From UBA4738 sp002413305 (lineage in GTDB: Bacteria; Actinomycetota; UBA4738): DNA of 64,000 nucleotides. The DNA lies in assembly GCA_036847185.1 (NCBI GenBank), contig DAIUAM010000002.1, positions 1 to 64,000 on the forward strand, in the 5' to 3' direction. Every line of letters begins with the position of its first letter. Position 1 is the first letter of the stretch. The translations under genes and the position numbers were made by a program. Positions 1-8,240 of the stretch are shown here, one piece after another. The notes below the pieces were generated by a model that had not been told where the DNA came from, did no database searches, and saw only the letters and a program-made list of their open reading frames with translations.

Positions 1-54
1 CGGAGGGAGGCCGCCCCCGGATCCGTGTGGAAAACCTGGGGATAAACTACACCC

Positions 55-84
55 TTGTAATTCCGTACCGCCGAAGGATAGACT
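55..84 (+). promoter_or_regulatory. Promoter of the PD-(D/E)XK nuclease gene
   Basis: A -35-like TTGTAA (55-60) and a -10-like TAGACT (79-84) are separated by 18 bp. Transcription would start near base 91, giving a leader of about 35 bases before the preferred ATG at 125. The TAGACT hexamer fits the TAGANT form seen before several other genes in this window. Confidence 0.45.
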
Positions 85-124
85 CCCCCAGGCCCTGCGG
101 TCAATGCCCGAGGTGGACGGCGCG

Positions 125-1252
125 ATGAAACTCTCGTATTCCTCGATCTCCACGTACGAAACCTGCCCCGCGAAGTACCGCTTCCAGTACGAGGAGCGGC
201 TTCCGACGGCTTCCTCCCCCGCGCTCGCCTTCGGCGACTCGCTCCACCGGGCCCTCCACCGCTTCCACGACCGCCCGGTCCCCGTCCCGCCGGCGCTGGA
301 GGAGCTGCACGAGATCCTGGAGTCCGAATGGGTCTCCGACGGCTACCGGGACGCCGACGAGGAGGCCCTGTACCTCGACCACGCCCGCCAGGTCCTGGCC
401 TCGTACCACCGTGAGAACGCACCCCGGTTCGCCATCCCGGCCGCCCTGGAGTTCCGGTTCCGGGTGGAGATCGAAGGGGTCGAGCTGAACGGGGTCATCG
501 ACCGGATGGACCGCATCCCGGGCGGTGGCTACGAGATCATCGACTACAAGACCTCGCGGCGCCTGCCACCCCAGGCCATCGTCGACCGCGACCTTCAGCT
601 CTCGCTCTACTATTTCGCCGCCAAGGAGATCTGGGGCATCGAACCGGAGCGCCTGACGCTCTACTTCCTGCTCCCCGGCCAGCGGATGACCACGTTCCGA
701 ACCACGGCGGACACCGAGGAGCTCCGTCGCCGGGTGGCCACCGTCGCCGAACGGATCGCCGCCGGGAAGTTCGAACCGCGCCAGAACCCTCTTTGCGACT
801 GGTGCGAGTTCCAGCCCCGGTGCCCCCTGTACCGGCACAGGTACGAGAAGCTCGAAGGCGACCCCGCGCCGAAGATGACCGAGATCGTGGACGAGTGGAT
901 CGGGCTGAAGCGCCAGGACTGGGAGACGTACCGGCGCCTGGAGGATCTCAAGAGCCTGATCAACGCGTTCTGCGAGGAGCACGGGTACCGCCGCCTGTTC
1001 GGCACCGACGGCAGCGCCATCGACCGCCGCCCCCAGCACGTCACAGCCCCCGACGTCGAACGGATCCGAACGATCCTCGAGCCGCTCGGCCTGTGGGAGC
1101 GGGTGCAGACGGTCGATCCGAAGGCCCTCTCGGAACTCATCGAGAGCCGGAAGCTCCCGCCGGCCGTGGAGGACGCCCTGCTCTCCTCCCGCGAGGAGGT
1201 CCGCACCCAGTACGCGCTCTACCTGAAGGATGCGGCCCGAAGCCGGCGCTGA
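125..1252 (+). CDS. RecB/Cas4-like PD-(D/E)XK nuclease with Fe-S cysteine motif
   Basis: A 375-residue stand-alone nuclease of the PD-(D/E)XK superfamily, related to the AddB/RecB C-terminal nuclease and Cas4. The catalytic signature is visible: an Asp in GVIDR (about 126), then D-Y-K (140-142) followed by TSRR. One cysteine near the N-terminus (C14) and a CxxCx5C group (C224, C227, C233) are spaced as in AddB/Cas4 proteins that hold a 4Fe-4S cluster. A role in DNA end processing is inferred from the family. The ATG at 125 was chosen over 104 because GAGGTG lies 8 bases upstream of it, while nothing resembling a ribosome site precedes 104. No helicase partner is adjacent. The gene converges on rluD with a 33-base gap. 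Confidence 0.85.
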   Translation: MKLSYSSISTYETCPAKYRFQYEERLPTASSPALAFGDSLHRALHRFHDRPVPVPPALEELHEILESEWVSDGYRDADEEALYLDHARQVLASYHRENAPRFAIPAALEFRFRVEIEGVELNGVIDRMDRIPGGGYEIIDYKTSRRLPPQAIVDRDLQLSLYYFAAKEIWGIEPERLTLYFLLPGQRMTTFRTTADTEELRRRVATVAERIAAGKFEPRQNPLCDWCEFQPRCPLYRHRYEKLEGDPAPKMTEIVDEWIGLKRQDWETYRRLEDLKSLINAFCEEHGYRRLFGTDGSAIDRRPQHVTAPDVERIRTILEPLGLWERVQTVDPKALSELIESRKLPPAVEDALLSSREEVRTQYALYLKDAARSRR

Positions 1253-1285
1253 CGCCGGACGCCTTCCGGTCCCTCCGGCAACACT

Positions 1286-2212
1286 TCAGGCCCGGCGGAG
1301 CTTCGCCAACGCAGCAGCCAGATCGGGCGGGAGCTCGGCGTTGGCCTCCACCCGCGACCCGGTGATCGGATGGTCGAACGCGACCCGCCAGGAGTGCAGG
1401 AACGGCCGGGCCAGGCCGAGTGCCGCCGCGTCGTCCCCGCCGCCACCGTAGGCCCGGTCGCCGAGCACGGGGTGGCCGGCCGCCGACAGGTGGACGCGGA
1501 TCTGGTGGGTGCGGCCGGTCCGGGGCCTCGCCTCGATCAGAGCCGCCCGGGCGAACCGTTCCCGGACCTCGATCTCCGTCGCGGCGTCCTTCCCGGTCGC
1601 GGTTCGAACCCGGATCCGGGCCCCCTCCCGGGCCAGCGGCGCCTCGATCACGAACCGGTCGTGCCTCGGCACGCCCCGGACCAGGGCGAGGTAGCGCCGG
1701 TCCACCGCGTGGCGCCGGAACAGCTCTTGCAGGGCCCGATGGGTCCGGTCGTCCTTCGCCACCACCATCGCCCCGGACGTCCCCGCGTCCAGGCGGTGCA
1801 CGATGCCCGGCCGGTCTTCCCCTCCCGCCGTGGAGAGCGGAACGCCGAGGGAAAGGAGCCGGTTCACCAGGGTGCCGGTTCGGCGCGTCACGGTCGGATG
1901 GGTCACCAGGCCGGCGGGTTTGTCCACCACCAGGAGGTACGGGTCCTCGAAGAGCACCGGGAGCGAGCCGGGCTCGGGGGCCAGGGCGGCCGGGCCCGGG
2001 AGCCACGCGTCCACCACCTCGCCGCCCGCCAGGCGGAAGGACTTCTGCCTCGTGCGGCCGTCCACCGTGACGCGCCCGTCGGCGATGGCACGCTGGACGT
2101 CGGCCCGTGGGACCCCCAGCCGAGCCGCCGTCACCGCGTCCAACCGTCCGGCCTCGGCCACGAAGCGCTCGCGCGTGGCCCCGGCGGCAGCTGCCATGCG
2201 CGGGGCGGTCAC
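1286..2212 (-). CDS. rluD: RluD-family 23S rRNA pseudouridine synthase
   Basis: A 308-residue pseudouridine synthase of the RluA/RluD family, which isomerises uridine in 23S rRNA. The N-terminal third is an S4-like RNA-binding domain, and the catalytic motif HRLDAGTSG carries the essential aspartate. The RTGRTHQIRVH motif typical of the family follows. The GTG start at 2212 overlaps the lspA stop codon as GTGA, so translation is probably coupled; ATG at 2197 is the alternative. The lspA-rluD pairing is common in bacteria and supports the call. It is the last gene of the minus-strand group yggU-dksA-lspA-rluD. Confidence 0.92.
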   Translation of the reverse strand: MTAPRMAAAAGATRERFVAEAGRLDAVTAARLGVPRADVQRAIADGRVTVDGRTRQKSFRLAGGEVVDAWLPGPAALAPEPGSLPVLFEDPYLLVVDKPAGLVTHPTVTRRTGTLVNRLLSLGVPLSTAGGEDRPGIVHRLDAGTSGAMVVAKDDRTHRALQELFRRHAVDRRYLALVRGVPRHDRFVIEAPLAREGARIRVRTATGKDAATEIEVRERFARAALIEARPRTGRTHQIRVHLSAAGHPVLGDRAYGGGGDDAAALGLARPFLHSWRVAFDHPITGSRVEANAELPPDLAAALAKLRRA

Positions 2213-2664
2213 GCGTTCGACCGACGGGTCCCGGCCAGCGCCACGACGATGGCGCCGATCACGATCGCGGAGTCGGCGGCGTTGAACACCGGCCACACGT
2301 GGAAGTCGATGAAGTCGGTCACCCGCGCGTGGCCGACCCGGTCCGTGAGGTTCCCCAGCGCCCCGCCCAGGACCAGGCCCAGCCCCAGGAGCGTCGCAGC
2401 GGAATCCACCCGGAAGGCGGCCACGACGATCACCACGCTGACCAGGATCGTGGCGCCGAAGAACAACCAGGGCTCGCTTCCCAGGATCCCGAAGGCCCCG
2501 CCGGAGTTCGTCGTGTACCGAAGGTCCAGGACGTGCGGGATCAGCACGACCGGCCCCCGGGCGGCCAGGTGGTGCTCGACCAGGTATTTGGTGAGGCGGT
2601 CCAAGGCGTAGGCGAAGACGGCGGCCGCGAAGAAGAACCCGAGCTGCCGGGGCCGGTTCTTCAC
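2209..2664 (-). CDS. lspA: Lipoprotein signal peptidase (signal peptidase II)
   Basis: A 151-residue integral membrane aspartyl protease that cleaves the signal peptide of prolipoproteins after lipid attachment. Four hydrophobic segments are visible. The two catalytic aspartates sit in NLTDR (D108) and FNAADS (D131), and the conserved NSGGAFG block is present. Length is normal for the family. It lies 4 bases after the DksA-like gene and overlaps rluD by 4 bases. A substrate is encoded in this window: the lipoprotein solute-binding protein at 40113-41150. Confidence 0.95.
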   Translation of the reverse strand: MKNRPRQLGFFFAAAVFAYALDRLTKYLVEHHLAARGPVVLIPHVLDLRYTTNSGGAFGILGSEPWLFFGATILVSVVIVVAAFRVDSAATLLGLGLVLGGALGNLTDRVGHARVTDFIDFHVWPVFNAADSAIVIGAIVVALAGTRRSNA

Positions 2665-2668
2665 GCCC

Positions 2669-3058
2669 TCAGCGGACGCGTTCTTCGGCCTGCTTGTCCT
2701 TGATGCAGAGGTTCGCGTAGGGCAGCGCCTTCAGCCGGAGCTTCTCGATGGGCTTGCCGCACCGGTCGCAGAGACCGTACGTGCCCTCGCTGATCTTGAC
2801 CAGCGCCTTATCGATGCGTTCGAGCAGGTCGCGGAGGTTGTTGACCAGCGACAGATCCTTCTCCCGTTCGAACGTCGCCGTCCCCGCGTCCGCGTACTCC
2901 TCGTCGAACCCCATCTCCCCGGTCATCTCGGACTGGTTCGAGGAGAACGTCGACTCCTCGATCTCGTCGAACTGCGCCTGGAGGTCCCTGCGTTCGGACA
3001 CGAGCCGCTCGCGAAGGGCGTCGGTCTCTCTCTTCGTGAGGGGTGACTTGGTTGGCAT
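2669..3058 (-). CDS. DksA/TraR-family zinc-finger protein, three-cysteine variant
   Basis: A 129-residue protein with an N-terminal helical region and the C-terminal DksA/TraR C4-type finger (CDRCGKPI, C97 and C100). The usual second CxxC pair is CIKD here (C118, D121), so one of the four zinc ligands is missing. Family members act on RNA polymerase or have unknown roles; the actinobacterial forms next to lspA are poorly characterised. The conserved RLKALPYA stretch before the last cysteine supports the assignment. It is probably co-transcribed with lspA and rluD. Whether it binds zinc cannot be told from sequence alone. Confidence 0.85.
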   Translation of the reverse strand: MPTKSPLTKRETDALRERLVSERRDLQAQFDEIEESTFSSNQSEMTGEMGFDEEYADAGTATFEREKDLSLVNNLRDLLERIDKALVKISEGTYGLCDRCGKPIEKLRLKALPYANLCIKDKQAEERVR

Positions 3059-3131
3059 GGGTATGGTCCGCCTGATGCTCGCTCGATGATGGGACGGGAC
3101 GCCACGGACAGTGTACGGGATGGGTGCTCCG

Positions 3132-3431
3132 TCACCGGTCGGAACGCGGCCCGGCGATCCTGGCGATCCGTTGGCGGACCTCGGCCGCGGAGAGGCCGGC
3201 CACCAGGAACGTCTTCGTCCGGGCCGTCGCGCCCGACCGGAGCGTGACCGACGACGGTGGAACGGCCAGGGCTCGGGCCAGCGCCCGGCGCGCTTCCTCG
3301 GTGGCCCGGCCCTCCACCGGCGGGGACGCCACGCCGATCACCACCGCGGCCTCGGTGGCCCCCACGCCCCGCCGCGACCGGGGACGGACCCGGACCGTCA
3401 CCACCACCCCGCCCTCGATCTCCCTGATCAC
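3132..3431 (-). CDS. yggU: DUF167/YggU family protein
   Basis: A 99-residue protein of the DUF167 (YggU) family, a small conserved fold with no established function. The family features VRVRPRSRR, ASPPVEGRA and SGATARTKTFLV are all present. The GTG start at 3431 has a GGAAGGTGG purine tract a few bases upstream. The gene is divergent from ileS, and only about 40 bases separate its start from the probable ileS -10 box. Confidence 0.85.
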   Translation of the reverse strand: MIREIEGGVVVTVRVRPRSRRGVGATEAAVVIGVASPPVEGRATEEARRALARALAVPPSSVTLRSGATARTKTFLVAGLSAAEVRQRIARIAGPRSDR

Positions 3432-3468
3432 CGCCCCACCTTCCGTGGCTCGCCCCGCCGCCCAACGC

Positions 3469-3474
3469 TACAAT
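3469..3474 (+). promoter_or_regulatory. -10 box upstream of the ileS T-box leader
   Basis: TACAAT, five of six matches to the consensus -10. No good -35 was found 16-18 bases upstream. If used, transcription begins near 3481, at the very start of the GNRA-capped hairpin that precedes the T-box sequence. Confidence 0.5.
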
Positions 3475-3479
3475 GGCCA

Positions 3480-3561
3480 GGCCCGCGAGGGCGCGCCAAG
3501 CAGGGTGGTACCGCGGGGCGCCACGCCTCGTCCCTGGAGGGACGGGGCGTTGTTCGTTCGG
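3480..3561 (+). promoter_or_regulatory. T-box riboswitch (antiterminator and terminator) for ileS
   Basis: The invariant T-box sequence AGGGTGGTACCGCG lies at 3502-3515; its TGGT would pair with the uncharged tRNA acceptor end. AGGG (3502-3505) can pair with CCCT (3532-3535) to form the antiterminator. The competing hairpin is an 11-bp stem, 3524-3534 with 3539-3549, with loop TGGA and followed by TTGTTCGTT, so it resembles an intrinsic terminator. A GCCC-GCGA-GGGC hairpin (3481-3492) takes the place of stem III. No stem I with a specifier loop is visible; see findings. Confidence 0.88.
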
Positions 3562-3601
3562 TGGTGCGCGTGTCCTCGTGACCGCCAGGAGGGAAGAACG
3601 C

Positions 3602-6600
3602 ATGCCGAGGTTTCGGCCGGTGCAGACGAAGGTCGACCTCCCCGCCATGGAGCGGGAGGTCCTGGAGTTCTGGCGCCGCGAGCGGATCTTCGAGCGGAGC
3701 ATCGAACTCCGGCTGGGGGCGAAGCCATGGATCTTCTACGAGGGCCCGCCCACTGCCAACGGCCGGCCCGGCATCCACCACGTCGAGGCCCGTGTGTTCA
3801 AGGACGTCTATCCGCGGTTCCGGACCATGACCGGCTACCTGGTCCCCCGGAAGGCCGGCTGGGACTGCCACGGCCTCCCCGTCGAGCTCGAGGTCGAGAA
3901 GCAGATCGGGACGAAGAGCAAGCGCGACATCGAAGCGTTCGGCATCGCCGAGTTCAACCGCTTGTGCCGGGAGTCTGTCACCGGCTACGTGGACGAATGG
4001 GAGAGGCTCACCGGTCGGATCGGGTTCTGGCTGGACCTCGACGACGCCTACTGGACCATGAACACCGAGTACGTGGAGAGCGTGTGGTGGTCGCTGAAGC
4101 GCCTCCACGAACAGGGCCTGCTGTTCAAGGCTGACCGGACCGTCGCGTACTGCCCGCGATGCGGGACGGCCCTCTCGGACCACGAGGTCGCCCAGGGGTA
4201 CCGGGAGGTAACCGACCCGAGCGTGTACGTGAAGTTCCCGGTGACGTCGGGCCCGGACCAGGCGACGGGCGCGGCGCTGGTGGGCTGGACCACCACCCCG
4301 TGGACCCTCACCTCGAACCTCGGTCTGGCCGTTGCTGCCGACCACACCTACGTTCGGGCGAAGGCCGGCGGGGAGGAGTTCGTGGTGGCCGAACCCCTCC
4401 TGCGCGCGTCGCTCGGCGAAGAGGCCGAGGTGGTGGCGCGCTTCCCCGGCACCGCGCTGGCCGGCGTCCGCTACTCGCCGCCTTTCGCCAACGTCGACGG
4501 CGACACCCACCGCGTGGTGACGGCCGGGTTCGTCGTGATGAACGAAGGCACCGGGATCGTGCACGTCGCGCCGGGGTTCGGCGCGGACGACTTCGAGCTC
4601 GGACAGCGCGAAGGGTGGCCGGCGTACCGGCCCATCGACGACTCGGGGCGGTTCACCGGCGACGTGCCCGCCTACCTGCGGGGGCGCTTCGTGAAGGAGG
4701 CGGACCCCGACATCATCGAGGACCTCCGGACGAGGGGGCTGCTGCTGCGAGCCGGGCAGTACCGGCACACGTATCCGCACTGTTGGCGGTGCGACACCCC
4801 GCTCCTGTACGTCGCCCGGAGCTCCTGGTACGTGCGGACCACGGCCCGCAAGGAGCGCCTGCTCGAAGTGAACGAGGGCGTCAACTGGTATCCCGACCAC
4901 ATCAAGCGCGGCCGGTACGGCGACTGGCTGGAGAACAACATCGACTGGTCGCTGTCCCGCGAGCGCTATTGGGGCACGCCGCTTCCCGTTTGGGTCTGCC
5001 CGCAGGAGCACCTCACGGTGGTGGGTTCGCTCTCGGAGCTCTCCGAGCTGGCCGGCCGGGACCTCTCCGCCCTCGACCCGCACCGGCCGGCTGTGGACGA
5101 GGTGGAGCTCCCATGCCGCGAGTGCGGCCGAACGTCGCGCCGCGTCCCGGAAGTGATCGACGCCTGGTACGACTCCGGCGCCATGCCCTACGCGCAGTGG
5201 GGCTACCACCCGGACCTGGGCCGGGGGGTGGAGGAGTTCGAAGCGGCCTTCCCGGCCGACTTCATCTCCGAGGCCATCGACCAGACCCGGGGGTGGTTCT
5301 ACTCGTTGATGGCCGAGAGCGTGCTGCTGTTCGACCAGAACGCCTACCGCAACGTGGTCTGCCTGGGCCACCTGGTCGACCGGGACGGCCGGAAGATGTC
5401 GAAGCGGCTGGGAAACTCGGTCGACCCCTGGGACGTGATCGACCAGTACGGCGCGGACGCGCTTCGGTGGTTCCTGGTGGCGACCGGTTCGCCGTGGTCG
5501 GCCCGGCGCGTGTACCTCGAGGCGATCGAGGACGTGGTCCGGCGGTTCCTGCTGACCCTGTGGAACACGTACGCGTTCTTCGTCACCTATGCCAACCTCG
5601 ATGAACCGGACCTCTCGGCGGCGCCGGCGCCCGCCGCCCGTCCACCGCTGGACCGCTGGGCGCTGTCCCAGCTGCACGGGACGGCCGCGCTCGTCCGGGA
5701 GGCCATGGAGAGCTACGACGCGACCGGGGCCGCGCGGCGCATCTCCGAGCTGGTGGACGACCTGTCGAACTGGTACGTGCGGCGCTCGCGGCGGCGGTTC
5801 TGGGATCCGGCGCGGGCGGCCGACGGAGGCCATGAGGCGTCCGCCGACAAGCTCTCGGCCTACGCGACGTTGCACGCATGCCTGGCCACGATCGCCGCAC
5901 TGATCGCGCCGTTCACGCCGTTCCTCGCCGACGAGCTGTACCGGAACCTGGCCCTGCCGCTCTCGCCGGACGGACCGCCGTCGGTGCACCTGACCGACTT
6001 CCCGGTCGCCAACCACGCCCTGGTGGACCCCGCGCTCGACCAGGCCATGACCCAGGTCCGGACCATCGTGTCGCTGGGTCGAACGGTTCGAACCGACGCG
6101 AAGGTCAAGGTCCGCCAGCCGCTCGCCCGGGCCGCCGTCCACGTGAGCGGGGACCGTTCACACCTCACGCCGCTCCTGTCACTGGTCGCCGACGAGCTGA
6201 ACGTCAAGGACGTGGCGTTCGCAACCTCGGCGGAGGAGCTGGCCGGCTGGCGGGCGAAGCCGAAGTTCCCGGTGCTCGGTCCGCGGCTGGGGGGGCAGGC
6301 CCAGGAGGTGGGCCGGGCGCTCGCGTCGGACGACGGATCGGTGGCGGGGGCTCTGGCCCGCGGAGAGAACGTCCGGCTCCGGCTCCCCTCCGGCGAGGTG
6401 GCCATCGGGCCGCAGGACGTCGAAGTCTCCCAGCAGGCCCGCGGCGGATGGGCGATGGCATCGGACGGGAGCACGACGGTCGCGCTGGACCTCAAACTCA
6501 CCGACGAGCTTCGCCGAGAGGGGTCGGTACGGGAGCTGATCCGCCAGGTCCAGGACCTCCGCAAGGCCGCCGGGCTGGAGGTGTCGGACCGGATCGTGCT

Positions 6601-6778
6601 CGGTGTGTCCGCGACCGACGCGTCCGCGGTCGTGGCCGCGCTCGGATCGTGGCGCGACCGCGTGGCCGGTGAGGTCCTGGCGGTTGAGGTCGTGGACGGC
6701 ACGGTGCAGGACCCGGCCGCCTCGGTGGAGGCAGATGTCGAAGGCGACCAGGTACTGATCTCGCTCAGGAAGGCCTGA
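3602..6778 (+). CDS. ileS: Isoleucyl-tRNA synthetase (IleS2-type)
   Basis: A 1058-residue class I aminoacyl-tRNA synthetase that charges tRNA-Ile. The HIGH-equivalent region (GRPGIHHVEAR) lies near residue 55 and KMSKR is at 598-602. An editing domain sits between them, and an anticodon-binding domain starts near residue 680. Cysteine pairs (CPRCG, CWRC, CRECG) could bind zinc. Length and motif wording match the M. tuberculosis-like, eukaryote-related IleS2 class, which is generally insensitive to mupirocin; that last point is family knowledge. The ATG at 3602 is preceded by AGGAGGG with a 9-base spacing, and the gene is controlled by the T-box upstream. It converges on divIVA with a 12-base gap. 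Confidence 0.97.
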   Translation: MPRFRPVQTKVDLPAMEREVLEFWRRERIFERSIELRLGAKPWIFYEGPPTANGRPGIHHVEARVFKDVYPRFRTMTGYLVPRKAGWDCHGLPVELEVEKQIGTKSKRDIEAFGIAEFNRLCRESVTGYVDEWERLTGRIGFWLDLDDAYWTMNTEYVESVWWSLKRLHEQGLLFKADRTVAYCPRCGTALSDHEVAQGYREVTDPSVYVKFPVTSGPDQATGAALVGWTTTPWTLTSNLGLAVAADHTYVRAKAGGEEFVVAEPLLRASLGEEAEVVARFPGTALAGVRYSPPFANVDGDTHRVVTAGFVVMNEGTGIVHVAPGFGADDFELGQREGWPAYRPIDDSGRFTGDVPAYLRGRFVKEADPDIIEDLRTRGLLLRAGQYRHTYPHCWRCDTPLLYVARSSWYVRTTARKERLLEVNEGVNWYPDHIKRGRYGDWLENNIDWSLSRERYWGTPLPVWVCPQEHLTVVGSLSELSELAGRDLSALDPHRPAVDEVELPCRECGRTSRRVPEVIDAWYDSGAMPYAQWGYHPDLGRGVEEFEAAFPADFISEAIDQTRGWFYSLMAESVLLFDQNAYRNVVCLGHLVDRDGRKMSKRLGNSVDPWDVIDQYGADALRWFLVATGSPWSARRVYLEAIEDVVRRFLLTLWNTYAFFVTYANLDEPDLSAAPAPAARPPLDRWALSQLHGTAALVREAMESYDATGAARRISELVDDLSNWYVRRSRRRFWDPARAADGGHEASADKLSAYATLHACLATIAALIAPFTPFLADELYRNLALPLSPDGPPSVHLTDFPVANHALVDPALDQAMTQVRTIVSLGRTVRTDAKVKVRQPLARAAVHVSGDRSHLTPLLSLVADELNVKDVAFATSAEELAGWRAKPKFPVLGPRLGGQAQEVGRALASDDGSVAGALARGENVRLRLPSGEVAIGPQDVEVSQQARGGWAMASDGSTTVALDLKLTDELRREGSVRELIRQVQDLRKAAGLEVSDRIVLGVSATDASAVVAALGSWRDRVAGEVLAVEVVDGTVQDPAASVEADVEGDQVLISLRKA

Positions 6779-6790
6779 GGGAACTCCCGG

Positions 6791-7915
6791 TCAGTCCTCG
6801 CCCCAGAACAGCTCCTTGAGGGAGCGGTCTTCGGCCTCCGGCCCGGGTGCCGCAGGGGCGATCTCCACACGGTGCCGGCCGGGGACGGACGGTTCGTCTT
6901 CGACCCGCCCGAGCGTGCTCGTCGCAAGGCCGGCCTCGTGCTTGCCCGCCGAACCGCCCGGGATGGCCACCGGATGCTCGGTCAGGTCGACGATCCGGGC
7001 CTCCGTTCCGCTCTCGGTCTCCGGGAGCGGCGACGCGATCCCCACGGGCGCATCGCCGGCCGACCACGTCTCCATGCCTCCAACCGCCGATGTTTCCGAG
7101 CTTCTCCCAGGGGCGGCATCCGGTCTGCCCTCCGCCGCGGCGTCCGCCCACCACGGCGTCGCCTCGCTCTCCTCCCCAGACCTTCCGGTCTGGCCCGCTG
7201 ATGCGCCGGCATCCTCGGTGTCCGCACCGGCCACGCTCTGGCCGACATCTTCTGCCGGCGCCGGCTCTTCGCTCGGCGCGAACGACCGGCTCGAGAGCTG
7301 GGTGGCCTGCCCCGACCACGCCTCGGCTTCGGGCACGACGGGTTGATCGGCAGCCGCCGCGGCCGGTTCGGGCCCGGCATCCACCGGGTCCTCCACCGCC
7401 GGTTCGAGCTGCGAAGCAGCCTCTGCGGCCTCTCGGGATCGCCGGATCTCCTCCTTGACGGTCTGGGCGTGACCCTGGATCAGGGCGGCCAAGGACTGGA
7501 GGAATTCCCGCTCCTGCCCGAAGAAGCGGGGCGACGCGCTCGGGGTCCCGGCCGGAGCGCCTCCGGCATGGGCAGCCGATGCCCGCAGCATCTCTGCCTG
7601 GGCTTCGGCCTTCGACAGGATCCTCGAGGCCTCCTCGCGAGCCCGTCGCAGGACCGCCTCGGCGTCCGCAGCGCCGGCGGCGTCCAGGCGGACCGTTCCC
7701 TTCAGCTCGAACTCCTCACGCAGGCGCTTGTTCTCTGCGTGGAGCAGGGCGAACTCTTCGGTCAACTCGTCCAGGAACTGGTCGACGTCGCGTTCGTTGT
7801 AGCCGCGCACCGCCAGCCGGAACTCCTTCTGCTGGATGTCGACGGGCGTGATCTTCCTTCGCTCGGCCGAAACCGGGGGGGACCCCGATCCTTGCTCCTT
7901 GCGCTTCTTGGCCAT
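6791..7915 (-). CDS. divIVA: DivIVA-domain polar growth/division protein (Wag31-like)
   Basis: A 374-residue cytoplasmic protein. Residues about 20-75 form the DivIVA membrane-binding domain (ITPVDIQQKEFRLAVRGYN, then DVDQFLDEL), followed by coiled coil to about residue 130 and a helical stretch. The rest is a long acidic, Ala/Pro/Glu-rich low-complexity tail, much longer than in Bacillus DivIVA. In actinobacteria such proteins mark poles and septa and guide peptidoglycan synthesis. GGGGAGAAG precedes the ATG. It is the last gene of the dcw operon. Confidence 0.9.
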   Translation of the reverse strand: MAKKRKEQGSGSPPVSAERRKITPVDIQQKEFRLAVRGYNERDVDQFLDELTEEFALLHAENKRLREEFELKGTVRLDAAGAADAEAVLRRAREEASRILSKAEAQAEMLRASAAHAGGAPAGTPSASPRFFGQEREFLQSLAALIQGHAQTVKEEIRRSREAAEAASQLEPAVEDPVDAGPEPAAAAADQPVVPEAEAWSGQATQLSSRSFAPSEEPAPAEDVGQSVAGADTEDAGASAGQTGRSGEESEATPWWADAAAEGRPDAAPGRSSETSAVGGMETWSAGDAPVGIASPLPETESGTEARIVDLTEHPVAIPGGSAGKHEAGLATSTLGRVEDEPSVPGRHRVEIAPAAPGPEAEDRSLKELFWGED

Positions 7916-7943
7916 GTCAGCTTCTCCCCGATTCGTGCCTAGG

Positions 7944-8198
7944 TCAGCAATGGATCGCGCCGATGAGGATACCGAGAACGATGAACACGATGATCGGTGA
8001 GAGGTCGAATGCGATGGCCCCGGTCCGGATGGGGGGAAGAAGGTTGCGGAGCGGTCGCAGTACGGGCTCGGTCACCGTGCGGGTGAATCCGAGCACCGTC
8101 CGGACTGGTCCCGAAGGGGGGACTCGGAACCAGGATGAGAAGACGCGGATCAAGAAGATGATCTCGTACACGATGAGGAGGTATCTCAGTACACACAC
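7944..8198 (-). CDS. yggT: YggT family membrane protein
   Basis: An 84-residue membrane protein with two hydrophobic segments and the family core (SWFRVPP, EPVLRPLR, LSPIIVFIVL). The molecular function of YggT is not settled. The gene has the usual position between sepF and divIVA in Gram-positive dcw clusters. The start is a GTG at 8198. Confidence 0.88.
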   Translation of the reverse strand: MCVLRYLLIVYEIIFLIRVFSSWFRVPPSGPVRTVLGFTRTVTEPVLRPLRNLLPPIRTGAIAFDLSPIIVFIVLGILIGAIHC

Positions 8199-8240
8199 GC
8201 AAACGGTCCCTCGGCCGGCGCCGGGGAGCGCCGGCGCACA

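Noticed and set aside
31..48. DnaA-box-like TGTGGAAAACCTGGGGATAA sequence near the left edge, hinting at a replication origin
   Set aside because: Only imperfect single boxes are present, with no cluster, no AT-rich unwinding stretch and no dnaA, dnaN or gyrase genes nearby.
3111..3581. Plus-strand open frames opposite yggU and through the T-box
   Set aside because: They overlap a conserved DUF167 gene and a structured RNA leader and have no recognisable protein motif or ribosome site.
6080..6100. GAAC/GTTC repeats in ileS resembling further LexA boxes
   Set aside because: They fall within coding sequence, lack the 4-base spacing symmetry of the 37158 site, and are explained by common Arg/Thr/Glu codons.
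7000..7400. Apparent repeats in the DivIVA tail
   Set aside because: The Ala/Pro/Glu-rich linker is low-complexity, but no unit is repeated in register.
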